Below, one piece after another: positions 6,099-11,394 of a stretch of 11,394 bases of DNA. Source of the DNA: Gemmatimonadota bacterium (GTDB taxonomy: Bacteria; Gemmatimonadota; Gemmatimonadetes; Longimicrobiales; Longimicrobiaceae). The notes beneath the pieces were generated by a model. It was not told the DNA's origin and did not search any database. It saw only the letters and a program-made list of their open reading frames with translations. The stretch is from assembly GCA_019348475.1 (NCBI GenBank), contig JAHWJJ010000091.1:1-11394 (forward strand), given 5' to 3'. The position numbers were made by a program, and so were the translations under genes. Position 1 is the stretch's first letter. Every line of letters begins with the position of its first letter.

Positions 6099-6187
6099 CA
6101 GAGAAGTTCCTCGTCTTTCAGCTCTTGCAGGTACTCGTCGTACAGGCGGTCGGCGGCGGGAACGTGCCGCTCGCTCCGGAAGTGATA
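6098..6187 (-). pseudogene. Probable C-terminal remnant of the toxin partner of the XRE antitoxin
   Basis: The frame ending at TGA 6100-6098 reads YHFRSERHVPAADRLYDEYL and QELKDEELL, a charged helical end like that of HigB/RelE-type toxins, where a basic strand precedes a final helix. It shares one base with the start of the XRE antitoxin (TGATG), the arrangement of toxin-first HigBA-like operons. Above about 6190 no toxin fold is readable in this or the other minus-strand frames; the frame becomes Ser/Arg/Pro-rich. The toxin body therefore seems deleted or replaced by unrelated sequence. The assignment rests mainly on position and is tentative. Confidence 0.35.
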
Positions 6188-6190
6188 TGC

Positions 6191-6484
6191 TGCCGAGGGT
6201 ATATCTCGCCTGCGGAGAGTGCAAGGCTGATGAACGGAGCGAACAATGCGGGGAGAGGGTCGGGAGGAGGTGACGCAAGGCAGAGGGATGAGTGGCGGCG
6301 GGGTTTGCGGAGAACTGCGCGATGCAGCAGACGTACAGCTTCCGCCGCAGCAAGGATGCTTTGCTGCCGATTTCGCCCCTCTTGCGCCAGGTAGCGGACC
6401 CACTTCCCGCCAACGCCATTTTGGACTGTACGGACGTTGGAGAATGCGATTAGATTGAATGCAGATCCCTGGAGAGGAGGGCAC
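6191..6484. other. Intergenic region replacing the toxin body; leader of the next module
   Basis: No supported gene lies here. It contains a 7-bp inverted repeat GCAGCAA/TTGCTGC (6347-6353 and 6361-6367) and a spaced repeat CCAACG (6410-6415) / CGTTGG (6435-6440). The AT-richer end (6418-6465) has a weak promoter-like pair, TTGGAC at 6421 and TGCGAT at 6445, ahead of the antitoxin gene. The central part may be an interspersed repeat inserted into the old toxin gene. Confidence 0.4.
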
Positions 6485-6739
6485 ATGGCCACGGTTGTCT
6501 CGATGACCTGGGAAGAGCTGCTCGAGAAGGCGCTGCAGCTTCCGTCGGATGAGCAGGTAATGATCGCCCGCGCGCTGTACGAGAACCTCGCCGCCGAGGA
6601 GGATGATGAGGATCCCGCCGAAGTGGAGGCGGCCTGGGCGGAGGAGATCCAGCAGCGGATCGAGGAGATCCGAAACGGCACGGTGGAGACCATCCCGGCT
6701 GATGTCGTGATGGCCGAGATGCGGGCGCGTTTCGGATGA
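6485..6739 (+). CDS. Addiction-module antitoxin, PF09720-type (first of two)
   Basis: An 84-residue protein with GAGGAGG about 5 bases before ATG 6485. An upstream in-frame ATG at 6437 has no such site. The sequence shows the hallmarks of the putative addiction-module component family (TIGR02574/PF09720): LEKALQLPSDEQVMIARALY, an acidic linker, AAWAEEIQQRIEEIRNGTVE and a closing MAEMRAR helix. These small acidic proteins are antitoxins of ParE/RelE toxins and are proteolytically unstable. No toxin directly follows; the next gene, 72 bp on, is a second member of the same family. It may therefore be a duplicated or orphaned antitoxin, or the first gene of a three-gene module. Confidence 0.82.
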   Translation: MATVVSMTWEELLEKALQLPSDEQVMIARALYENLAAEEDDEDPAEVEAAWAEEIQQRIEEIRNGTVETIPADVVMAEMRARFG

Positions 6740-6811
6740 CGCGCTCCATCCGCTTCACCCCGCCGCTCGCGGATGCGGATGGTTGATGCACACCCTTGAA
6801 GAGGAGCGCAA

Positions 6812-7096
6812 ATGGCCGACGACGTTTCCAGGACTCTGGATGAGCTTCGCCAGGAGGCGCTGAAGCTGCCGCTTCTGGAGCGGCTGGAGCTCGCGGAAGT
6901 CCTCTTCGACAGCGTGGATGCGGAGGATGAATATGCGCGCTCGACGGACGCGGAGACTGCCTGGGCGGAGGAGATCAAGAACCGTGTAGAAGAACTCGAT
7001 GCGGGAACGGCTGAATCCAGCCCGGTTGCTGATGTTTTCGAGCGGGTTCGCGCGCAGCTCAACCAGATTACGAATGCGCAGGCTCAGCTGCGGTGA
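6812..7096 (+). CDS. Addiction-module antitoxin, PF09720-type (second, paired with toxin)
   Basis: A 94-residue protein with GAGGAG six bases before ATG 6812. It follows the same plan as its neighbour: LDELRQEALKLPLLERLELA, VLFDSVDAEDEY, TAWAEEIKNRVEELDAGTAE and a final helix, with about 10 extra residues at the end. The shared pattern xTxxELxxxALxLP and AWAEEIxxRxEE shows that the two are paralogues, but they are well diverged, so the duplication is not recent. Its TGA overlaps the toxin GTG by 4 bases (GTGA), which couples their translation and makes this the cognate antitoxin. Regulation is presumably by toxin-antitoxin complex at an upstream operator; no convincing operator was seen. Confidence 0.86.
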   Translation: MADDVSRTLDELRQEALKLPLLERLELAEVLFDSVDAEDEYARSTDAETAWAEEIKNRVEELDAGTAESSPVADVFERVRAQLNQITNAQAQLR

Positions 7097-7395
7097 CCGA
7101 TGATCGGTTCCTCGCCGCGGCTGAGCGGGAGTTCGCGCGCGCCGCGGACCGATACCAGCGCGAGCAGCCGGGTCTGGGCGACGTCTTCGACGCCGTGAAA
7201 GAGGCGGCCGAGCGCGCTGTCATGTACCCGGAACGCGGAAATCCGTACTTCTTCGGCACCCGGCGCATCATTCTCAGCCGGTTCCCTTACAGCCTCGTCT
7301 ACGTGGTACGGCCGATCCGCACAGTCATTGTTGCCGTCGCGCACCAGCGGCGGCGGACGGGATACTGGCGGAAGCGGCTGCGGTCCATCCACTGA
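7093..7395 (+). CDS. ParE/RelE family toxin
   Basis: A 100-residue protein starting at GTG 7093. It carries the whole ParE/RelE pattern: AAEREFARAADRYQREQPGL followed by GDVF (two N-terminal helices), a YPERGNPYFFGTRRIILSRF region, the core strand FPYSLVYVV, and the end AVAHQRRRTGYWRKR. This H-x-R-R-x-x-GYW form is typical of the ParE-like branch, which tends to poison gyrase, whereas RelE members cleave mRNA; the branch cannot be fixed from sequence alone. The gene looks complete and intact. It is coupled to the antitoxin at 6812-7096, and a long hairpin begins at its stop codon. Confidence 0.9.
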   Translation: MTDDRFLAAAEREFARAADRYQREQPGLGDVFDAVKEAAERAVMYPERGNPYFFGTRRIILSRFPYSLVYVVRPIRTVIVAVAHQRRRTGYWRKRLRSIH

Positions 7396-7429
7396 ACGCG
7401 AAAGGCTCCCCCCGGGAGCCTTTCGCGTT
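7395..7429. terminator. 16-bp perfect hairpin, bidirectional terminator
   Basis: AACGCGAAAGGCTCCC at 7395-7410 pairs perfectly with 7414-7429 around CCC. It begins at the last base of the toxin stop and lies 34 bp beyond the stop of the convergent M16 gene. A short T-run (GTTT) follows on the plus strand. It should end both transcripts. Confidence 0.82.
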
Positions 7430-7463
7430 TGTGGAGACGGGGAGTCCACCGGGAACGGCGCCT

Positions 7464-8666
7464 TCACTCCCGCCGTTGCTCCACGAACGGGCCCAGGAAG
7501 ACGATCACGGGGTCGCCGAGGGCGCGGGCGGCCCGGTGCAGGCGCTCGGCGGTAAGGCCGTCCAGGTCGGCCAGCGCGCCGGTGGTGCGGCCGGTCACCA
7601 GGACGCGCCGCGCGAGCGCGCGGGCCCGCGCCTCGGGCGACTCCAGCTCCAGCATCCGCTCCCCGCGAAAGCGTCGCAGCCGGCTGGAGAACTGCGCCTC
7701 GCCCAGCGCCTCGCCGGCGTACTCGGCCACGGCGGCCGAAAGGCGCTCGGCCCAGTCCTCCACCTCGCGCGGCGGCACCACCAGCTCCAGCCGCAGCTGC
7801 CCCCCGCCCGCGTGGCGCGTGACCTCGGCGCGCGAGTCGTACACCTGCGGCCGCAGGGGGCCGAACGAAACGCGCTCTACCGCCAGCCGCGCCAGCATCC
7901 GCAGCGCCTCCTCGTCGGCGTCCGCGTCGAACGGGTAGACGGCGGCCACCCACGCGGTGATGGAGTTGTACTGCTGGCGGACGGGCCGGTCCGCGGGGGC
8001 GGGCGCATCCACCTCCGTCCGGCGCACCGGGCCGGGGTCCATGAACCCCCGCAGCGCCTGCGCGGCCTCGGGGTCCACCGGGCCCACGATGGCGACCACG
8101 GCCCGGTCCGCCGTGAACCCGGCGCGCAGAAAGGCATCCACGTCGGCCACCCTGACGCGCCGCACGCTGGCCGCCGTCCCCACGGCGGCGCGCCCCCACG
8201 GGTGCGCCTGGCCGAACACGGCCGCGTCCACCTGCCGGGCCAGCGCGTCCGCCGGGCTGGCCTCGCGCGCCTCCAGCTCCGCCGCGGTCGCCGTGCGCTC
8301 GCGCACGGTCGCCAGGCTGTCCACGGGGTCGCGAAAGAGGGCCACCAGCAGGGTGCGCGTGGCCTCTTCCCAGGTGTCCGGCGCGGCGATCACGGTGAAC
8401 GACACCGCGTCCTTGTGCTGCACCACCGTCAGCTGCGCCGTCAGCGAGTCCAGGATGGGGACGATCGGGGCGGTGACCGAGCGGGCGGTGAGGTAGGTGA
8501 TCCCCTCCTTCCCCGCCGCCTCGTCCGCGGGGCCCACGGCGATCAGCACCTCCGCGGCCACCACGGGGGTCCCCGGCTCCGGGCGCACCACCACGCGCTC
8601 CTGCGCCGCCGCGGGGAAGGGCAGGACGCAGAGCGCGATGCAGGCGGCGATCGATCGAATCCGCAT
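7464..8666 (-). CDS. M16 peptidase-like protein lacking the zinc motif (exported)
   Basis: A 400-residue protein. ATG 8666-8664 gives signal peptide MRIRSIAACIALCVLPFPAA, with cleavage near AAAQ (about residue 22). GTG 8672 is two codons earlier and would overlap the previous stop as GTGA, an equally good choice. The M16 fold is recognisable from ERVVVRPEPGTPVVAAEV, FGQAHPWGR (the usual LFxxHPYG element, about residue 151), DVDAFLRAGFTADRAVVAIV (residues 175-194) and a second domain with SFGPLRPQVYD. Where active M16 enzymes have HxxEH, this reads GITYLTARSV, so it cannot bind the catalytic zinc. M16 proteins often work as an active/inactive pair, and this would be the inactive half acting in the periplasm with the product of the preceding gene. 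Confidence 0.86.
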   Translation of the reverse strand: MRIRSIAACIALCVLPFPAAAQERVVVRPEPGTPVVAAEVLIAVGPADEAAGKEGITYLTARSVTAPIVPILDSLTAQLTVVQHKDAVSFTVIAAPDTWEEATRTLLVALFRDPVDSLATVRERTATAAELEAREASPADALARQVDAAVFGQAHPWGRAAVGTAASVRRVRVADVDAFLRAGFTADRAVVAIVGPVDPEAAQALRGFMDPGPVRRTEVDAPAPADRPVRQQYNSITAWVAAVYPFDADADEEALRMLARLAVERVSFGPLRPQVYDSRAEVTRHAGGGQLRLELVVPPREVEDWAERLSAAVAEYAGEALGEAQFSSRLRRFRGERMLELESPEARARALARRVLVTGRTTGALADLDGLTAERLHRAARALGDPVIVFLGPFVEQRRE

Positions 8667-8668
8667 CG

Positions 8669-9865
8669 TCACCGGCGGTTCAGGCGCTGGGCGGGCACTT
8701 CGACGACGGCGGGCTGGGCCGCCAGCAGCAGCTCCAGCACGGCGCGCACGTCGTCTTCCGTCACCCGGGCCACGGCGGCGTAGAAGCGCTGCGCGGAGCC
8801 CGCCTCTTCGCCGCGGTCGGAAAACGCGCCCAGCACGTCGGCCATCCGCTCCGGCGTGCGGGCAAAGAAGAGCATCTCGCGCCGCACGCTGGCGGCGGCG
8901 TCGCGCACCAGCCTCTCGTCCAGGTTGTCGCGCAGCCCGGCCAGCGAGCCCTCCACCGTCCGCCGTGCGACGGGGACCAGCGAGTCCGCCGTGGCGACCA
9001 CCAGCGCCAGCCCCTGCCCGTGGTGCGTCCACCAGTGCTCCACGTCCACCGCCGAGCGCGTCATCCGCCGGCGCAGGTGGTTGCGCAGCAGGCGCGCCGT
9101 CACGGTGAGCGCCGCGGGGTCGGCCCCGGGCGCGTTCCACCCCCGGCCGAACCAGCCGCGCGTGGCCTGCGGCGTGTCGGCCGCGAAGGCGCGGACGGTG
9201 TCCGCCAGCGGCGCCACGCCCTCGCCCGCCGCCGCGGGAACGTCGCGGAAGGCGCGCCGCACGCCCGCGATCTCCACGTCGCCCACCGCCACGATGGACA
9301 CGCGCTCGGGGCGGTACATGGCCGCCCACACCTCGTCCAGCCGCGCCGTGTTCAGCCGCGCCATGGCGGCGTCCGTCCCCGCCGCCGGAAGGTCCGCGGG
9401 AAACAGGCGGGCGCGCAGGGCCGCGCGCACGTACTGTGGCGCGATCTCCCGCTCCGCGGACCGCTCCTGCGCCACCGCGGCGGCGGCGGCCAGCAGCTCG
9501 CCCGTCCCCGCCGCGGGGGCGCGCAGCACGCCCCGCAGCGTCTCGGCCAGGTAGTCCAGCTCCGCCGCGGGGCCCACCACGGTGTAGACCACGGCGTCCG
9601 AGGTGCGGATGGCCTGCACGCGGCCGCCCACGCGCGCCACGCGCTCCTCCAGCCGCGGCAGGAGCAGGTGCTGCATCAGGTGCCCCGCCCCCGCGTACCC
9701 CGGCGGGTCGTCCGCCAGCAGCGAAAGCCGCAGCGCCACGATCGGAAGCGCGGGCTGCCGCAGCACCACGATCGCCGGCTCCGCCAGCGCGGCGCCGGCG
9801 GGCGCGGGGGGCACGGTGTCGGGCGCGGCGAAGGCGACCGCGAAGGCGACTGCGAGGTTCAGCAT
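8669..9865 (-). CDS. M16 peptidase-like protein with HxxQH instead of HxxEH (exported)
   Basis: A 398-residue protein from ATG 9865-9863, with a short hydrophobic signal (MLNLAVAFAVAFAAPDT) and a poor ribosome binding site. The M16 N-terminal domain is clear: PALPIVALRLSLLADDP, then GYAGAGHLMQHLLLPRLEE, where the zinc motif is His62-Leu-Met-Gln65-His66. Both His ligands are kept and acidic candidates for the third ligand (Glu134, Glu138, Glu140) lie at the right distance, but the catalytic Glu is Gln. LNTARLDEVWAAMYRPERVS follows the family pattern at about 171-190. In known M16 enzymes this Glu-to-Gln change removes activity while retaining substrate binding. It is first in an operon with the zinc-less M16 gene, whose start overlaps or nearly touches its stop. 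Confidence 0.88.
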   Translation of the reverse strand: MLNLAVAFAVAFAAPDTVPPAPAGAALAEPAIVVLRQPALPIVALRLSLLADDPPGYAGAGHLMQHLLLPRLEERVARVGGRVQAIRTSDAVVYTVVGPAAELDYLAETLRGVLRAPAAGTGELLAAAAAVAQERSAEREIAPQYVRAALRARLFPADLPAAGTDAAMARLNTARLDEVWAAMYRPERVSIVAVGDVEIAGVRRAFRDVPAAAGEGVAPLADTVRAFAADTPQATRGWFGRGWNAPGADPAALTVTARLLRNHLRRRMTRSAVDVEHWWTHHGQGLALVVATADSLVPVARRTVEGSLAGLRDNLDERLVRDAAASVRREMLFFARTPERMADVLGAFSDRGEEAGSAQRFYAAVARVTEDDVRAVLELLLAAQPAVVEVPAQRLNRR

Positions 9866-9883
9866 CGAGTGGATGAACGGATG

Positions 9884-9918
9884 GGGCTCCGCCCGGCGTG
9901 CCTGCCGGCGCGGAGCCC
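9884..9918 (-). promoter_or_regulatory. Strong hairpin in the leader of the M16 operon
   Basis: GGGCTCCGC-CCGGC (9884-9897) pairs with GCCGG-C-GCGGAGCCC (9904-9918), 14 pairs with one bulged base around a 6-base loop. It ends 18 bp before the ATG at 9865, so it would fold in the leader RNA and could affect translation. The AT-richer stretch 9919-9945 just beyond it (minus strand ACAGAATTTGGTGAAAGATT) probably contains the promoter, but I cannot pick -35 and -10 boxes with confidence. Confidence 0.5.
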
Positions 9919-9960
9919 TTAATCTTTCACCAAATTCTGTTTACGGCCAGTCCGCGGCGG

Positions 9961-9994
9961 AAGAAAAGAAAAGGAGCGCCGCGGCGGGCGCTCC
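9961..9994 (-). terminator. Intrinsic terminator of the M23 gene
   Basis: On the minus strand GGAGCGCC, loop CGCCGC, GGCGCTCC (9994-9973) is followed at once by TTTTCTTTTCTT (9972-9961). It lies 30 bp after the M23 peptidase stop. This is the only terminator in the window with a full U-tract. Confidence 0.9.
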
Positions 9995-10023
9995 TCCTCA
10001 TCCATCCACCGTCCCCGCGCCGT

Positions 10024-10953
10024 TCAGGGGAGCGCGTCGCCGATCACGAAGTTCAGCGGGTCCACCTGATTGCCGTTCTGCTCCACCTCGTAGTGCAGGT
10101 GCGGCCCGCTGGTAAGGCCGGTGGCGCCCACGTCGGCGATGCGGGTGCCGCGCTCCACCGTCTGCCCCGTGCGCACGTGCAGGCGCGACGCGTGGGCGTA
10201 GCGGGTCACGTAGCCGTAGCCGTGGTCGATCTCGACCATGTTGCCGTAGCCGTTGCTCTTGTGGCCGGCGAAGATCACGCGTCCGCGGGCGGCGGCCAGG
10301 ATCGGCTCGCCCACGCGCGCGGCGATGTCGATCCCCTTGTGGGGGCGGGTGATGCGGAGCACCGGATGGTAGCGGTTGCCGCTGAACAGCGACGAAAGGT
10401 GCCCGTTGGCGGGAAGGATGGTGGGGGTAGACGCCATGCGCTCGCGGTTGCGCTGGATCTGCGTGAGCGCCTCGTCCATGCTGGTGCGCAGCAGGGCCGC
10501 GCGGCGGGTGAGCGCGCCCAGGTCCTGCTGGTTGGTCTCCACCTTGCGCCCCACGCGCGGGTTGAGCCGCGCCAGCGCCGCCGAGGTCCCCCCCGTCCCG
10601 GGTCCGCCTACGCCCACGCGGCGGACGTCGGAGTCGATCTCCGGCAGTCCGGCCACCACGCGCAGCTGCTCGTCTTTCTTCGTGAGCGCCGCGATCGAGC
10701 GGTCCAGCGCCTCCATCTGCCGGCGCATCTCGTCCACCTCACCGGCCAGCGCGCTGTTCTCCGCGCGCAGGGCGGCGTTCTGGACGTGCTTGGACTGCTT
10801 GACGAAAAAGGCGATGCTGAAGGTTCCCAGCAGCAGCACGCACAGCAGCACGGCGGAAAGGGCGGCTCGAATGCTCTTGCCCGACACCTGGAACGAGCGA
10901 ACGCGCTCGTTGTCGTGCGGGACGAGCATGAGCGTCCAGCGGGATTGGGGCAT
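10024..10953 (-). CDS. M23 (LytM-type) membrane-anchored peptidoglycan endopeptidase
   Basis: A 309-residue protein from ATG 10953-10951. The N-terminus MPQSRWTLMLVPHDNERVRS FQVS is the usual opening of this family, favouring this start over Met9; the ribosome binding site is weak (AGGT). Order: short cytoplasmic part, one membrane segment at about 28-51, a coiled coil at about 55-100, a Gly-rich linker (113-123), a second helical part (135-172), and the M23 domain (about 195-305). The catalytic site is complete: His205 and Asp209 in PHKGIDIAA, His254 in RYAHAS, and His285-Leu-His287 in GPHLHYEV. It should cut peptide crosslinks of the cell wall from the periplasmic face, or act near division or shape machinery as such coiled-coil M23 proteins do. 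It appears monocistronic. Confidence 0.92.
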   Translation of the reverse strand: MPQSRWTLMLVPHDNERVRSFQVSGKSIRAALSAVLLCVLLLGTFSIAFFVKQSKHVQNAALRAENSALAGEVDEMRRQMEALDRSIAALTKKDEQLRVVAGLPEIDSDVRRVGVGGPGTGGTSAALARLNPRVGRKVETNQQDLGALTRRAALLRTSMDEALTQIQRNRERMASTPTILPANGHLSSLFSGNRYHPVLRITRPHKGIDIAARVGEPILAAARGRVIFAGHKSNGYGNMVEIDHGYGYVTRYAHASRLHVRTGQTVERGTRIADVGATGLTSGPHLHYEVEQNGNQVDPLNFVIGDALP

Positions 10954-10983
10954 GACCTGCGCTGTGTAGTCAGGTGACGGAAT

Positions 10984-11012
10984 CGCGCGGGCAGGATGCG
11001 AATGCCCGCGCG
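10984..11012 (-). promoter_or_regulatory. 10-bp perfect hairpin in the M23 leader
   Basis: CGCGCGGGCA at 10984-10993 pairs with TGCCCGCGCG at 11003-11012 around a 9-base loop. It lies between the predicted promoter and the ATG at 10953, so it would fold in the leader RNA. Without a U-run it is not a normal terminator. Confidence 0.5.
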
Positions 11013-11025
11013 CCGGGATGTCAGC

Positions 11026-11051
11026 CTTGGCTGTTGATGGAGGCAGCCAAG
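11026..11051. promoter_or_regulatory. Inverted repeat at the M23 promoter, possible operator
   Basis: CTTGGCTG (11026-11033), 10 bases, CAGCCAAG (11044-11051): an 8-bp perfect inverted repeat that covers the predicted transcription start and the start-proximal half of the -10 box. The size and position fit a repressor operator, or a hairpin at the very start of the transcript. Confidence 0.35.
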
Positions 11052-11077
11052 TTAGGTGCGGTGGACGGGGGTGTCAA
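11049..11077 (-). promoter_or_regulatory. Sigma70-type promoter for the M23 peptidase gene
   Basis: Minus strand: a perfect TTGACA (11077-11072), a 17-base spacer, then TAACTT (11054-11049), a weak -10. Start of transcription would be near 11042, giving a leader of about 90 bases. The -35 is the best such box I found in the window. Confidence 0.5.
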
Positions 11078-11295
11078 GCAAACGCATGAGCCGCAACCTC
11101 ATACGTCCCTCTGCCCCGCGCGGCCGGTCCGGTGTCGACGGTGTGCCGGGGTGAGTGGCACCATCCGTTCCTCGCGGCGCCGCAAGGACGCAAATCGTTT
11201 CTCCGCACCTGTTTCCGTGTATCCACCGCCCAGGCCGCGGATCCCGGCGGCGGTGCAGGATGCATGATCTCTTGCAGAATCTGCATCCGTAGCAG

Positions 11296-11340
11296 ATGTA
11301 CTGAAGGGGCTCGGCTTTGCGCCCAGCCCCTTCAGTACAT
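11296..11340. terminator. 16-bp perfect inverted repeat
   Basis: ATGTACTGAAGGGGCT at 11296-11311 pairs perfectly with 11325-11340 around a 13-base loop. No T-run follows. It directly abuts the terminal tandem repeat. It could be the terminator of a gene beyond the right edge or part of a composite intergenic repeat. Confidence 0.55.
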
Positions 11341-11341
11341 T

Positions 11342-11394
11342 CGCACTCACGCACTCACGCACTCACGCACTCACGCACTCACGCACTCACGCAC
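11342..11394. repeat. 8-bp tandem repeat (CACTCACG)n, cut by the window edge
   Basis: The unit CACTCACG repeats without error for 53 bases (about 6.6 copies) and continues past the edge. It is non-coding as far as can be seen. Such arrays change length by slippage. Confidence 0.95.

Larger units (their letters stand above)
10954..11394. other. Intergenic region upstream of the M23 gene
   Basis: About 440 bases with no supported gene. It holds the M23 promoter (11049-11077), two inverted repeats in its leader, a featureless GC-rich stretch (about 11080-11290), a 16-bp inverted repeat (11296-11340) and the terminal tandem repeat. Short frames on the minus strand here lack ribosome binding sites and family features. 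Confidence 0.65.

Noticed and set aside
6191..6440. Transposase or insertion sequence remnant
   Set aside because: No terminal inverted repeats with flanking target duplications and no transposase motif in any frame; left as an unexplained intergenic stretch.
6747..6775. CATCCGC/GCGGATG inverted repeat between the two antitoxin genes
   Set aside because: Only 7 bp with a 15-base loop in GC-rich DNA and no U-tract; it could easily arise by chance, so not listed as attenuator or terminator.
6118..7062. 314-codon minus-strand frame rich in Ser/Arg
   Set aside because: Antisense to the two antitoxin genes, low complexity, no ribosome binding site.
7431..8783. 450-codon plus-strand frame rich in His/Arg/Gly
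   Set aside because: Antisense to the M16 genes, which have clear family features; typical of GC-rich mirror frames.
9898..10977. 359-codon plus-strand frame across the M23 gene
   Set aside because: Antisense to a complete M23 gene with catalytic residues; it also reads through the M23 terminator and start.
11342..11394. Terminal repeat as a CRISPR array
   Set aside because: The unit is 8 bp with no spacers; it is a simple tandem repeat.

Overview
This is a high-GC bacterial window (very GC-rich in most genes, visibly lower between about 4.8 and 7.4 kb). It has strong AGGAGG-type ribosome binding sites, several 4-base GTGA stop/start overlaps and many exported lipoproteins. The protein style (TPM/LemA genes, VRGYYRRDGTYVRPH-type lipoprotein, M16 pairs, short direct repeats) suggests a Gemmatimonadota-like, possibly Longimicrobium-like organism. 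That is an impression from the proteins, not something the sequence proves.

Layout. 1-946 (+): the 3' end of an unidentified gene overlaps a cytoplasmic subtilisin-like (S8) protein that has the D/H/S triad but lacks the usual oxyanion Asn motif. Its 3' end lies in a large hairpin. 947-1774: repeat-rich non-coding stretch with hairpins and a probable degraded gene end. 1775-2371 (-): coiled-coil lipoprotein. It diverges, with only 19 bp between start codons, from a three-gene envelope operon at 2391-4736 (+): TPM-domain membrane protein, nucleotidyltransferase-fold protein and LemA lipoprotein. A 17-bp perfect hairpin ends that operon.

4809-7395 is an accessory stretch built of toxin-antitoxin parts. 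It holds an orphan Phd/YefM-type antitoxin (-), a small lipoprotein (-) with a visible promoter, a decayed HigBA-like pair (-) whose XRE antitoxin is split by one extra base, and an intact module (+) of two related PF09720-type antitoxin genes followed by a ParE/RelE toxin. A long hairpin separates the toxin from the next, convergent operon.

7464-9865 (-): two exported M16 (pitrilysin-like) proteins in one operon. One has the zinc motif as HxxQH instead of HxxEH and the other lacks the motif, so neither looks like a normal active protease. 10024-10953 (-): an M23 (LytM-type) membrane-anchored peptidoglycan hydrolase with coiled coil, full catalytic site, promoter and a textbook intrinsic terminator. 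The window ends in a 16-bp inverted repeat followed by an 8-bp tandem repeat that runs off the edge.

The core genes mostly concern the cell envelope (TPM/LemA, M16 pair, M23, lipoproteins), interrupted by a toxin-antitoxin patch. No rRNA, tRNA, CRISPR array or transposase gene was seen. The most notable observations are the M16 pair with the Glu-to-Gln site, the TPM-nucleotidyltransferase-LemA operon, the frameshifted XRE antitoxin and the atypical S8 protein.
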